From assembly GCF_000003855.2 (NCBI RefSeq), contig NW_003101681.1, positions 4,913,698 through 4,977,697 of the forward strand: a stretch of DNA of 64,000 nucleotides, given 5' to 3'. Shown in pieces: positions 1-11,440 of the stretch. Made by a program: the position numbers and the translations under genes. Position 1 is the first letter of the stretch, and each line of letters starts with the position of its first letter. The notes under the pieces are model-generated. The model saw only the letters and a program-made list of their open reading frames with translations, was not told the origin of the DNA and did not search any database. The stretch is from Blastomyces gilchristii SLH14081 (lineage: Eukaryota; Ascomycota; Eurotiomycetes; Onygenales; Ajellomycetaceae).

Positions 1-40
1 CATCTATAATGGAGGATAATAATATAATAATAATAATAAT
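1..40 (+). mobile_element. 3' tail of a LINE running in from the left
   Basis: The first bases match the last bases of the LINE 3' end seen in full copies (catctataattgaagaataat), followed by an (ATA/AAT)n tail. Only the terminal 20 or so bases and the tail lie in the window. A spacer of about 90 bases (41-133), with nothing recognisable in it, separates it from the next LINE tail. Confidence 0.6.
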
Positions 41-133
41 GAGAATCTCTGAACATCAGCAGTAGAATCTTTGTTAACATAATAATTATATCTAAGAGAG
101 ATAAAAAGTGAGATAAATTCATTCTTCATAATT

Positions 134-310
134 ATTATTATTATTATTATTCTTCAATTATAGATGTATGCAGTCAGAGACTATGACATCTACCTGAGAA
201 CTAAAAGTTCTCAGGGTTTTGTCTATATCTATAAAGTTAACTATTATACATTCATCAATTTCAGATATGTAAAATCAGGAAATTTCAGCCCAGAATACAA
301 AAACTGTTTA
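134..310 (-). mobile_element. Short 3'-end fragment of a LINE
   Basis: It begins with the complement of the (TAA)n tail and continues with the 3' untranslated region, including the conserved 3' hairpin. It matches the tail-proximal parts of LINE-B, LINE-D and LINE-E. It stops about 177 bases from the tail, where sequence switches directly to plus-strand LINE-A with only a one-base overlap. The two pieces are therefore joined head to head. Because both carry a 3' tail, this is not the usual 5' inversion produced by twin priming. Confidence 0.8.
193..215 (-). other. LINE 3' UTR hairpin (TTT-loop form in element sense)
   Basis: A perfect 10-bp inverted repeat CCTGAGAACT/AGTTCTCAGG with a 3-nt loop lies about 50 bases from the LINE tail. 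It is a candidate element-specific structure for recognition by the reverse transcriptase. Read in the LINE sense the loop is TTT. Confidence 0.7.
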
Positions 311-694
311 AAAAGAGGTGAAATATGTCAACACACTCTGCTTAAGTGCTCTAATTGCAAAGAAAAACATGTATCTAGCTCAAAAGAATGTATGTTTGCT
401 TCAAGAACTCAAAAGAACTGAAGAAAAGATGAAGCTCAAAGTCAATCTAGAACTGAAGAGAAGAGTCAAGCGAGTAAACTTACAACTACAAGCTTAAAAG
501 AAAGAAACTCTTAACTGTCTAAATCTTCAAACTTCAATTCTCCAGCTAAATGTAAACAGAATTTGAATTCTCAAACTTCTGTTAATATTAGAGAATTGAG
601 AAATGACTCTGATGATAAACTAGATATAATGTAAGCAGTTAAGATTCCTACTTTTCAAAATAGTTATAATCTACTATCTGATGATAGTGATTAG
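311..694 (+). pseudogene. LINE-A ORF1 (gag-like), C-terminal part only
   Basis: ORF1 of these LINEs encodes an RNA-binding gag-like protein. Only the last cysteine cluster is present: residues reading CQHTLLKCSNCKEKH and a further Cys in KECMF. A short polar tail ends at TAG (692-694) after the motif LLSDDSD, which matches the ORF1 end in LINE-B and LINE-E. A stop interrupts it after the cysteine cluster (TGA at a Trp position). The upstream coiled coil and first zinc knuckle are missing because the element is truncated. ORF2 starts 29 bases after the stop. Confidence 0.8.
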
Positions 695-723
695 ATTCTA
701 CTCTATCTCTACTCTCTTTTAGT

Positions 724-3700
724 ATAAATATACAACAAAAACAACAAAAAAAGTTTAAAAACTCTTCAAAAATCACATTTATTCAAAATAATGTGAATAG
801 AAACTCAAATTGTATTTATTCTTGTCTTCAAATTGTATTTGAATAAAAAGGTGATTTTATACTACTTCAGGAACTGAATTTTGATGCTGAGTAAAAATAC
901 ATTATTTCTCATTCAAGCTACTACTGCTTTCTATCTCAAAGATCTGAGATAAAGTCAAGAGTAGTGATCTATGAAAGAAAGAGATGAAGATATCAATTCA
1001 ATCTAAGATTTGATATCATGTCTGACCCTGATATTCTGGTGGGTGATATTATAGATAAAGAGAATGAGTTTGATACTATACAGCTCATAAATATCTATAA
1101 TGAAAAGTCATTGAAGAAAAATAACAATATCTGAATAATTGATAGAGAATTTCTGAACATAACTTCATTAAGAAACTCTATAATTGCAGGAGATTTCAAT
1201 GCACATCATCTCTGATGAAATTCAGAATGCAAGAGAGCAGTAAGAGCTGATAATCTGATTGAATGAATCTTTGAGCATTCAATAGACTTAGTTAATAAGT
1301 CTGATTAACAAACATTCTTTAGAAAAGACATGAAACAGAAATCTATTATAGATTTAATCTTCATGTTACAAAATCTAATGAAAAAAAGACTTGTAAACTA
1401 GTTTATTAATTCAAATGAGACATCAGAATCAGATCATGAGATTATTCAATTTGATATTGAACTGAGTAAAAAACAAATGAGTGAAAATCCTCTTCTCTCT
1501 AATCAGTGTAACTTTGAAAAAGCAGATTGAAAAGCAGTTAAAGAAAGTATAAAACTGTTAAAATCTGAAAGACAGAGTGAGCTATATTGAAATTCTGGTC
1601 AAGATATCTCAAATGAAATGCTTAAGAATAGAGTGAAGCTCATTACATCTATTATTCTAATAAGTGTTAGAGATAATATTTCAAAGAGAAAATCTTCTAA
1701 GTATTCAAAATCTTGATGAAATGAGAATATTTCATCTAAAAGAAAAGAATTAGCTATTGCTAGAAGAGATTGAAAGAATGATATAATATCTGATAAAGAG
1801 TTCAAAACTGTCAGAAATGAATATTTTTCAGCTATTAAAAGAGTTAAAACAGACTGCTGAAATAAATTTCTTAAAGAAGCATAAGAAAAGAAAGTTTTTA
1901 AAGCTTTTAACTATACTAAAACAAGAAGTGTAGCAAAACTTCCAGTCTTAGAATATGAGTTTCAGAATGAATCATATACAGCAAACTCTTTTGAGAAAAA
2001 ATGTCAAGCTTTTATAAGAATTCTCTTTCAAAACTCATCAGATTCAGATTCAGAGAAAGAGAATATATTACTTCTCAGCTACATGAATAAAAATGACTGA
2101 GAATGGCCTGATCTTATATAAGATGAATTAGAGTCAGTTATTATCTCAAGTTCTGTTAAAACTGCTGCAGGGCCTGATTCAATTAATCACTTGATTATTC
2201 AAAATATATATTTCTACTTAAAGAATGAATATTTTGAGCTCTTTTTCAATCTCTTGAAAAATGAATATTATTCTAAATGCTGGAGAGAAGTCACTGAAGT
2301 GATTCTTATAAAATCTAATAGAAAGAGATCAATTTCTAAGTTATATAGAGTAATATCTCTATTAAACTGTCTAGAAAAGGTTTTGAAAAAGATAATAGCT
2401 ACTCAACTATCTTTTATAAACTCTATTAATAACTCTCTTTTATTCAGTAAATAAATAAGAGATAGAAAGTAATGTTCTGCAATTGACACTGTTCTCTCAA
2501 TTGTTCATGATATTTAAATAGCAAAGCATGAAGATCTGGTCTCAACTGCAGTTTTTATTGATATAAAAGAAGCATTTAATTATGTTTCAAAGTCAAAGTT
2601 AATTCAGACTTTGAAGATGTTAAAACTGTCACTTTCTCTAATAAAATGAGTTAACTGTTTTATATCTAAAAGAATCATATAACTTTTCTTTGATGAAATA
2701 AAATAAGACAAGACTGAGATAAAAATAGAAGTACTGTAAGAATCTTTAATCTCACTTATTTTATTTGCAATATACACTGCATATCTATTCAAAGATAGAA
2801 ATATGAAAATAGTGTGATCTCTGAGTTATATAGATGATATTGATCTAGTCTACAGCTTAAAAACTATTAAAGAGAATTTAAAAGTGATTGAAAAAGCTGT
2901 AAAGAAAATCTTTGTCAGAGCAGATATTAATTAAATTCAATTTAATATGAATAAAACTGAGTTAATTCATTTCTTTTCTAGATTCAATAAGAAAGAACTA
3001 TCTCTAACTCTTTTAAATAGAGAGATTAAACCCAGTTTAAATATCAAATGATTAGAAGTATGATTAAACTCTAAGTTGAATTTTAAATATCATATTTAAC
3101 AAAGAACTGTCAAGACAGAAAGACTATTGAACAACATTATCAGACTATTAAATACAGAGAAAGATCTATCCTTCCAGACTATGAGACAGTTATATATAGC
3201 CTGTATTATCTCAGTAGCTGATTATGAAGTGCAAGTTCAATGAAATAATCAAGAAAATTTCACTGAACTCTTTCAAAGTCTGTAAAACAGAGCTTTGAGA
3301 AGAATTCTGAGAGTATTCAAATCATCTTCTATTAAAGCAATGAAAATTGAAGCTTTAATTCCTTCTTCTTCTATTAGATTTGAAAAGGCCTGTATAAACT
3401 ATGCTCTGAGAGTTATAAAGATGAGCTTAAATTATATAATCAGAGAAAGAGTCTCTTCTTCATTTTCATTAATTAACTCTGAAAATGAACTGGATTGAAA
3501 TAGATTTCTTGATTGAAATGAAAATAATTCTTCAAAGAAAATGTCTTCTCAACTGTACAGACTATACTTACTGATTAAAAATCAATTTTCTTCTTTAAAT
3601 ATTGAAAAAGTTAATTATGAAAAGTTATCTCTCTGAAGAGAAAAGCTTAAATCTCTTATAAACTTGTAAATAAGTGAACTGTCTAAAGAGAAAGAATATG

Positions 3701-4680
3701 AACAGCATTTGAAGAGAATTTCTACAATCAATATAAAAGACTCTATTCTGATTTATTCAGATGACTTAAAAAATGAGAATTTGAATAGATTAGACACAGA
3801 TATTGCTTATACTGAAGATAATATTAATTTTATCTTGGATTTCTGAAATTTAGACTGTGAATCTAAAGTCTTTGATGCTGAACTATTTACAATAGTGAAA
3901 GCTTTCAAACTTATTGAAATAAAATCTCATAAAAGAGAATATAGTTTGAAAGAGATATGAATATTCTCTGATAGTCAAGCTACTTTAAAAAGACTTAGAA
4001 ATAGTCAGATTTATAATGATCAAATGAATCTTGAACTGATCTTAAACTTTATTTTAAAAATTCAAAAGAGAAGAATATCAAAGCTGATAATTCATCTATA
4101 CTCAGTTTCTGCTTATATGAATATTCATGACAATGAATTGGCTGATTCAGCTGCAAAAAAGAGTTCAGAATTCAGCAGATCTATTTAAAAAATTATGTCC
4201 TGGTCTTTTATAAAGAGAAAAATAAAAGAATCTTGTTTAGACAAGTGAAATGAAAGCTGACAGAAATAAAAGAAGAGTATATATTATTCAAGATTTAAAA
4301 CAAAACTCAAGTGAAAATCTTAATCAATTAAATATAAAAAGAAAATATTCTCATCTATAATACAGCTAAAACTAGAATATTACTATTTTAAATCTTATAT
4401 GCAAAGATTTGATGATAGATTTGATTCAATAGAATACTCATTCTACAATATAAATGAGAATCTTGAGTATATTGTAATACACTGTGCATTATACAATAGT
4501 CTCAGAGTCAGATTAAAAGAGAAGTATGATCTAAATCAATTAAATATGAGATTCTTATTCTCAACTGAGACAGGAATTAAATACTTAATAGACTTTCTAT
4601 CAGAAACTCAAGCAGCTACAAGAAAATGACTGAATTCAGCAATATCTGAATATGAAGAGGAGGAAATTGATCAGATATAG
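724..4680 (+). pseudogene. LINE-A ORF2: APE endonuclease, reverse transcriptase, RNase H (decayed)
   Basis: Span of 3957 bases (1319 codons), identical in length to ORF2 in LINE-B and in LINE-E after removal of its insert. The start codon reads ATA where LINE-B has ATG. An AP-endonuclease domain comes first, with LLQE-, GDFNAHH and SDHE motifs that carry its catalytic residues. The reverse transcriptase follows, with AAGPDSI in the fingers and an intact YIDD box near base 2830. RNase H comes last, with IYSD, DSQA and HDNELAD, where family consensus has HGNE. The usual role is nicking of target DNA and target-primed reverse transcription. Many in-frame stops (mostly TGA at Trp, TAA/TAG at Gln) inactivate it. 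Confidence 0.9.
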
Positions 4681-5060
4681 TCTATTAAAACAGCTATATA
4701 CTATCTTTTGATAATTTGTTTTGTTACAGTCTCTCTTTATTTTACTTTACTTTTTTCTTTCTATTCTTTTCTGTCTATTCATTTAATGTGTCTATCTTTA
4801 AGACTGTGTTCTCTTTTCTTTTGTCATGATATTGTCAAAAGGTTTCAAAGTATCAGAAGATGTTAAAATACTGCAATTGATAAACAGTTTTTGTATTCTG
4901 AGCTGAAATTTTCTGATTTTGCATATCTGAAATTGATAAATGTATAATAGTTGACTCTATAGATATAGGAAAAACTCTGAGATCTAAAGATTCTCAGGTA
5001 GATGTTATAGTCTCTGACTGCATACATCTATAATTGAAGAATAATAATAATAATAATAAT

Positions 5061-5508
5061 CAAGCAGCTACAAGAAAATAGCTGAATTCAGAAATATCTT
5101 AATATGAAGAGAAGGAAATTGATCAGATATAATCTGTTAAAACAGCTATATACTATCTTTTGATAATTTGTTTTATTATAGTCTCTCTTTACTTTACTTT
5201 TCCTTTCTATTCTTTTCTATCTATCTATTTAATGTGTCTATCTTTAAGACTGTGTTCTCTTTTCTTTTGTCATGATATTGTCAAATGATTTCAAAGTATC
5301 AGAAGATGATAAAATACTGCATTTTATAAACAGTTTTTGTATTCTAGACTGGAATTTTCTGATTTTGCATATCTGAAATTGATGAATGTATCATAGTTAA
5401 CTTTATAGATATAGGAAATACCCTGAGAACTAAAAGTTCTCAGATAGATATCATAGTCTCTGACTGTATACATCTATAATTGAAGAATCATAATAATAAT
5501 AATAATTA
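5061..5508 (+). mobile_element. Second, tandem LINE 3' end (LINE-A')
   Basis: Immediately after the LINE-A tail the sequence restarts within the last codons of ORF2 (the QAATRK motif; stop TAA at 5130-5132). It then runs through the same 3' UTR and hairpin to its own (TAA)n tail. It has diverged from the LINE-A 3' end, so it is a separate, severely 5'-truncated insertion or a recombination product, not a sequencing duplication. The simple-repeat tail of LINE-A is the apparent target. Confidence 0.85.
5423..5443 (+). other. LINE 3' UTR hairpin (AAA-loop form)
   Basis: CTGAGAACT-AAA-AGTTCTCAG, the same stem as at 193-215 but with the loop in the opposite sense relative to the LINE. Confidence 0.7.
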
Positions 5509-6561
5509 TAGTGTAGTTATTCACAGTATTATCAGTTATAATTATAAGAAGACTGAAACTAATATTTCAACAGTTATTTTTAATCACAGTTATTAATATC
5601 TCTATTATATAATTCTCAGTATGACTACTAATCAATGATTTAAATTTAATTAATATCTTTCAATAAGTTCAGTTCTCATTAATATAATAACATATAATCC
5701 TTATAAATATAAGATTATTTATACTAGTTCATATATTCACTATAAGAGATACTCTTTGATAATTCTTCAACTCTATTTCTAGATATTATATATTCACTTT
5801 GTAGTATATCTTAAGATTGAACTGAAGAAAGAATTAATGTGAAATATGAAGATTTAAATTAAGTATTTGAAGAAGTGTTCAGAATTTGAGATTGACCAAT
5901 TAATTACAGAGAAAGATTCAGAGATATATATATATAAAGTAATTATTCACAGAAGTTATCAGATGAGAGTTGTGAAATCAGAGTACTGATATATAATCAT
6001 TTTCACATGATTTTCTTTAAATTAGAAAGTTAGCATTATTAAAAATTATTATCTGATAGAGTAACTTATCAGCTCAGTAGTAATTTTCTGATTATTTTTC
6101 TTTTATTATCTGTATTCTGATAACTTCAGATGTTGAGAAATTTCTTCAGAGTTATAATCAGTTTATAATGAATATTTCTGAATAGAGTTATAGTAATTAC
6201 AGTAGAGAGATAACTCTTCAGTAATCTGTAATATAATCTGTTAATAATTATTTTATAGTTTATCTTAATATTTATATTGAGTTTTTTATAAATTTCATAA
6301 TCTGAAATCATATGTGAAGAATGAAGTGATTATCTATTTATAATTAAAAGAGAGTATTCTATATTGAATTATAAATAATATAGACTTTGTAATTCACAGT
6401 AATTTTTTAAAGAGTTTGTGAATCTTCAATAGAAGTGAAAAAAGTGAAAGAAGTGAATTTAGAAAATATAATAAAGATTTAAAAAAGATAATAATTTATT
6501 TTCAATAATTAATCACTGATATGTGTAAGAAGAATTATTATAAGAGAAAATAATATTCTTT
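5509..6561. other. AT-rich degenerate DNA without a recognisable gene
   Basis: About 1 kb of very AT-rich sequence with almost no CpG, CC or GG. No reading frame of useful length or recognisable motif is seen. A short similar stretch recurs at about 5512-5535 and 5936-5960 (gta/ttattcacag...ttatcag). It is the left flank of the gypsy-A insertion and was once contiguous with 18350 onwards. Confidence 0.6.
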
Positions 6562-6566
6562 CTTAA

Positions 6567-6857
6567 TGTGACGGGCTGCGCCCGATCATTATATAGACTA
6601 TTTCTTTACACTTCATAGATTCCGCTGAAAGCTCCGATTCTCAGTCATTCTCAATCACCGATTCTGAGCTGAAAAACTCACAGAATTTCTATTCTTCCAC
6701 TCTGAAGCTCCACCGCGTATGCACTGTGTATGTGTATAAATATTCACTCTAATCACTAATTCTCACACTTTCTCTTTCTTTTTCTTCTTTAATGTTTTTC
6801 ACTTTGTTATATAAGATCTATATATTATACTGATCTATTCAGCGTAGGCCTCTTACT
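6567..6857 (+). repeat. Gypsy-A 5' LTR
   Basis: It begins TGTGACGGGCTGCGCCCG and ends ...GGCCTCTTACT, where the other copies end TTACA; the usual TG...CA ends are thus one base off at the right edge. A TATA-like motif (tataaata, near 6736) precedes a pyrimidine-rich stretch. The site aatgtttttca (6791-6801) is the counterpart of the LTR segment complementary to the primer-binding site. Related copies are at 18054-18344 and 46501-46772. Confidence 0.88.
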
Positions 6858-6859
6858 CT

Positions 6860-6870
6860 TGAAAAATGTT
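6860..6870 (+). promoter_or_regulatory. Candidate self-priming primer-binding site of gypsy-A
   Basis: TGAAAAATGTT starts two bases after the LTR, the normal position for a primer-binding site, but lacks the TGG start expected for a tRNA 3' end. It is the exact complement of AACATTTTTCA at 18278-18288 in the 3' LTR. In the decayed second copy the pair differs only by TG versus CA, as expected if the original was CpG. Tf1/sushi-group gypsy elements are known to prime from the 5' end of their own RNA. Confidence 0.55.
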
Positions 6871-6926
6871 TATTATCTTCTTATTAGAAACAATTATTCA
6901 TTGAGAAGATATTCAAATGTATAACA

Positions 6927-9900
6927 ATGTGTAAGAAAGAGAAACAATCAGTTAAAGTAAACACTGAGTTCTCAGATAGAAGCTTACTCATCAGTCACTC
7001 TGGCTCTGTAATAAGATCTTACAAGAGAATGTCAGCAAAAGACTCAAAAGTTCTGACATCTCAGATGTATGAGATATTCATACAATTACACTTCTTCAGA
7101 TATCACAGATATCTCACATTTAACAAATAATATAATCATGTCTAATAATAATATAAGAGAACTCTTGAACATAAGTATATAAGTAATATCACAGTGACTC
7201 TGAGTAATGTTGAAATTATAATAGTAACAGATAGCTGATATACATGCAACTCAATAACTTCAATACAAGGAAATTTAATAATTAACTTAATAAGAAACTC
7301 ATACAATTTCAACATCTACAGAATTGAATACAAAAGTGCTGAAAGAACACTTAGATGCTTCTACATATTTTGATACTTCTGATCACACTCTTTACTCATC
7401 ATGAAGAATGAAAATGCTTACAAAACTGAGTGTGAATAAAGATATCATTGATTCACTAATCAATTAAGGTTGATATATCAATGAACAATTGAAGAATTGT
7501 GTGAAACAGAAGTTTCATTCATGAATGAAAGCATGTGAATCAGTGTTACAAATATCTGATAATATTATTAAATATCTTGATATTCTGTTCTGAGACACTG
7601 CTATATAACAGAAAGTGTTAGATTGATTACAGAGCATCTGACAGAGAAACACTTCCCTTACAACATTCATTCCTGACTTTGACATCAAGATCTTAGAAGC
7701 AGATGATCAATCTTGGGAGAATTGAATGAAGATTAGTATGCTCAAGAAGACATTAACTTTTGAACTCTTACAGACTCTTATAAGTGTAAATGAAGACTCA
7801 ACTTATAAAGACTTCTGCACACAGCTTCAGACATTGAATAACAGTCTTATCAAGCTCAAGAGTATACAGAACAGTGATAGAAGACATTACACTCACACAC
7901 TTACACTGAGAAATAACTCAGTCACTTATACATCTGCACTGAGAAACAATAACAATGATGCAGATACTATGAACTGAGTAGACTCAAATATCTATGCATA
8001 AGTAAGAGTCTTCACCATCTGAACAGACTTCTGAGTTCCTGAGATCATCTCTGAAGAAGTCACTGATTGACATTAATAAGAAGTGTGTATCAACTGTAAC
8101 TGATCAGAACATATTACTTTTAACTATCAATTAATCTATGTGTCTTCTCACTCAAGAGAAAGATCAGTGTCTTCTCACTTAAAGAATGAATCAGTATCTG
8201 TCTGCATTAATCACATTGCATTGAAAGAAGTTTCAGAAGATAACTATGAGAATACTCTGACAAAACAGGGAAAAGATTAGCTTCTGGTCAAATTTGTAAA
8301 CAGGAGCTTGAAGAGATTGAATGATAACAATTTGAAGAGAAAATGACAATGAATGTGATTCTTATATCTACTGTGATAGATAACATGTATAATATAAAAG
8401 CTATGATAGACAGCAGTCTATGCTATTATACAATGATTAAATCTTCAGTTGTAAGACATTATAATCTTCAGCATATTCTCTTATTAAAACCCTGACTTCT
8501 TGCAGGATTTGATGATTCAAAAGACATTTGCACCTGTTACATGATGAAACTAAACATAGATGTCAGAGAACATTAATATGAAGATGCCTACATATATGAA
8601 GTTGATAATCTTGATTATAATCTTATGTTAGAACTTGTCTGACTATCTGAACAAGACATCTTGCTGAACACTTGAAACAGAAGCTTAATATTTCCTAACA
8701 ATGATAGAATTCACAAAGATGATATTTACAAAACCATGAACCTGACACAGATCTCTATCAATGTGTATGAAATACTCTGAAAAAGAAGTCACTGACAGAA
8801 TCACTGATAAGATTATTAACAGCAGAATCATGTGACAATCTACTTCATCAGTCTGATTGATATCAAAAAGGCTGTAGAAAAGTTATTCTGTGTCATAATA
8901 ACAGATTCTTATATGAAACTTTCTAAATAATATCATGAATATCTAGATGTCTTCTCATAAGATAATATCACAAACATATCTTTTTTACAAGACTTAGAAG
9001 TAAACCACAGTATTAAGTTAGAAAAGAAGAATGATAAAGACTCTGAATCATTATAAGACTCTCTTTATAATATGTTCTGAGATGAACTTCTTCTTCTTTA
9101 AAAGACACTCAATAATCTGTTGAATAAAGAATTTATATACATTAGCAACTCTTTCACTGCAGCCTTTATTCTCTTTACAAAGAAACCAGGTGAAGAACTT
9201 CAATTCTGTGTGAACTATTGAGAACTGAACAGATTAATAAAGAAGAACTGTTATTCTTTATCTCTTATCAATGAAACTCTAGCTTGCATTGAACAAGCTC
9301 AATGATTTACAAAGTTAGATATCATTGTCATGTTTTATAAGATCTGTATCACTGAAGAAGATGAGTGACTTACAGCATTCTGAACATGATATAGTCTCTT
9401 TAAATGAGTAGTCACACTCTTCAAACTAGCTCACACTCTCAGTATATTTCAGAAGTATATTAGCTAGACACTCTGAGATTTTCTTAATGAATTCACATCT
9501 ATATATCTTGATGACATTCTCATCTTCACTGATGAGTTCAAGAAAGAATATCAAGAACATGTATAAAAGATATTACAATGACTATGAGAAGCAGAACTAT
9601 TAATAGATATAGACAAGTGTGATTTTAAGATTAAAAGTATAAAATATCTAGGCCTTATCATAGAAGCGGGCAAGGAAATCTGAATGAATTCTGAGAAGAT
9701 CTCTGCTATTCTTGAATGAGAGGCTCTGTGCACTGTGAAAGATGTATAAAGCTTCATCAGATTTACTAACTTTTATCAGCAATTTATACAGAACTTCTCA
9801 GATATTATGAGATCACTTATAGAACTTACTAAGAAAGACTCAGTATTTCAATAATCAGTAGACACTGAAGCTGCATTTGTATAAATGAAGAAGATGTTCA

Positions 9901-11064
9901 TTAATATCCTTCTACTGATAACATTCAATTCTGATTGTAAGACAGTTATTAAAGCTGATTTCTCTGACTATATTACAGAAGAAGCTATATTGTAATATAA
10001 TAATGAAGATGTCTTACAATTATGCATTTTCATGTCTAAGAAACTGAGTTCTGCTAAATGCAATTATGAGATCTATGACAAGAAACTTCTTATAATTATA
10101 CACTGTCTAGAAGAATAAAACTCTGAACTCTGAAGTATCTCTGAATTTAAGATAATCACAGATTATAAGAATCTCAAGCACTCTATAACTATCTATAAAC
10201 TCACTGAATAACAGATGCAATAGTCTGAGTTCTTAAGCTGCTTTCATTTTACAATACACTATTATCTCAGCAGTCAGAACTTGATGATAGATGCTCTCTT
10301 ACAATGAGAGTAAGATATGCCTTCTGATATAACAGACATTTGTTGAATGAATCAAAAATATCAGCTTCTAGATCTCAAGATATTAGTTAATCAAGATGAA
10401 ATAACTCATGACACTATACACACTTCTCTGATTAGAACACTTTCTCTTCAAACTGTCACTGATACTGACACTGATACTGACACTGATATCTTGACTTCTT
10501 CTGAATCTACACTGAATGAATTATGATATGTAACAGCTCAAACTGATGAACTTCTTCAAGCACTCACTGAAGCAGTATATCAAGGAGCACTCTGATTCTC
10601 CTCAGAACTATATATAAGAACTGACATCTTAGAATGCTTAATTGATGAGAATAACACTTTGCAGTTTCATGAATAACATTGAGTTTCTCACTCTGAATTC
10701 TTACACACCTGGATAATACAAGAGATGCATGATTCATGTATGATCAGTCACTCAGATCATGAATAATTATACTGAATAATCTCTCAAGAGTTCTACTGAT
10801 CTAAGATATTAAACAGTATCAGATGTTTTGTTCAAAACTGCAACTATTGTTCTTCTATCATCTTATAAAAGAACTGTAGAAAAGATCTACTAAAATCACT
10901 CAATATCTCTAATAGAATCTAGTGAGATGTAGTAATTGACTTCACTATTAATCTCTCTAAGAGTAAGAGTTATAAGAATATTCTGATCATTGTGAACTGA
11001 TTAAGTAAAGATGTAATATTGAAACCTTGTAATAAGATGAATACTGAATAAGTCATTAAAGCTT
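6927..11064 (+). pseudogene. Gypsy-A gag-pol remnant
   Basis: Gag starts near 6927 and contains a zinc-knuckle remnant CINCN-SEH-NY near 8075, whose last Cys reads Tyr. A protease-like DSSLCYY follows near 8405. The reverse transcriptase has FCVNY-ELNRL, a KLDI segment and an intact YLDDIL box near 9505. RNase H follows ([22 protein letters not shown]). The integrase HHCC domain is visible at about 10730-10855 (H...H...C-X2-C), then the first Asp of the core (VIDFT, near 10935). The frame ends at the LINE-B junction. Stops sit mostly at Trp, Gln and Arg positions. The family role is copy-and-paste transposition through a cytoplasmic particle; this copy cannot encode it. Confidence 0.85.
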
Positions 11065-11128
11065 TATTATTATTATTATTATTCTTCTTCAATTATAGAT
11101 GTATACAGTCAGAGACTATGACATCTAT

Positions 11129-11149
11129 CTGAGAACTTTTAGTTCTCAG
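11129..11149 (-). other. LINE-B 3' UTR hairpin (AAA-loop form)
   Basis: CTGAGAACT-TTT-AGTTCTCAG on the plus strand, so AAA in the LINE sense. Same position relative to the tail as in the other copies. Confidence 0.7.
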
Positions 11150-11440
11150 GGTTTTTTCTATATCTGTAAAGTTAACTATTATACATTCATCAATTTCAGA
11201 TATGCAAAATCAGAAAATTCCAGCTCAGAATACAAAAACTGTTTTCAAATTGCAGTGTTTTAACATCTTCTGATACTTTGAAATCATTTGACAACATCAT
11301 GACAAAGGAAAAGAGAACACAGTCTTAAAGATAGACACATTAAATAGATAGATAGAAAGAAATTGAAAGAAAAAGATAAAGTAAAGAAAGACTGTAACAA
11401 AACAAATTATTAAAAGATAGTATATAGCTGTTTTAACAGA

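Larger units (their letters stand above)
311..5060 (+). mobile_element. LINE-A, nearly complete Tad/I-type non-LTR retrotransposon
   Basis: A 4.75-kb plus-strand LINE that begins inside the ORF1 cysteine-rich region, carries all of ORF2 (APE, reverse transcriptase, RNase H), and ends in a 3' UTR and a (TAA)n tail. It is 5' truncated. Its start (aaaaagag) lies within a few bases of the point in ORF1 where minus-strand LINE-G is cut at 62713-62721 (see findings). The coding regions are full of stops consistent with C-to-T/G-to-A decay, so it is inactive. It matches LINE-B and LINE-E along its whole length. Confidence 0.9.

Noticed and set aside
724..4680. TGA as a Trp codon (alternative code), since many Trp positions read TGA
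   Set aside because: TAA and TAG also appear at Gln positions and TGA at some Arg-like positions, active sites are mutated in parallel, and CG/GG/CC are depleted in non-coding DNA too. Decay explains all of this.
134..5060. Twin-priming 5' inversion of LINE-A
   Set aside because: The inverted piece is a 3' end with its own tail, whereas twin priming inverts the upstream part and leaves a single tail.
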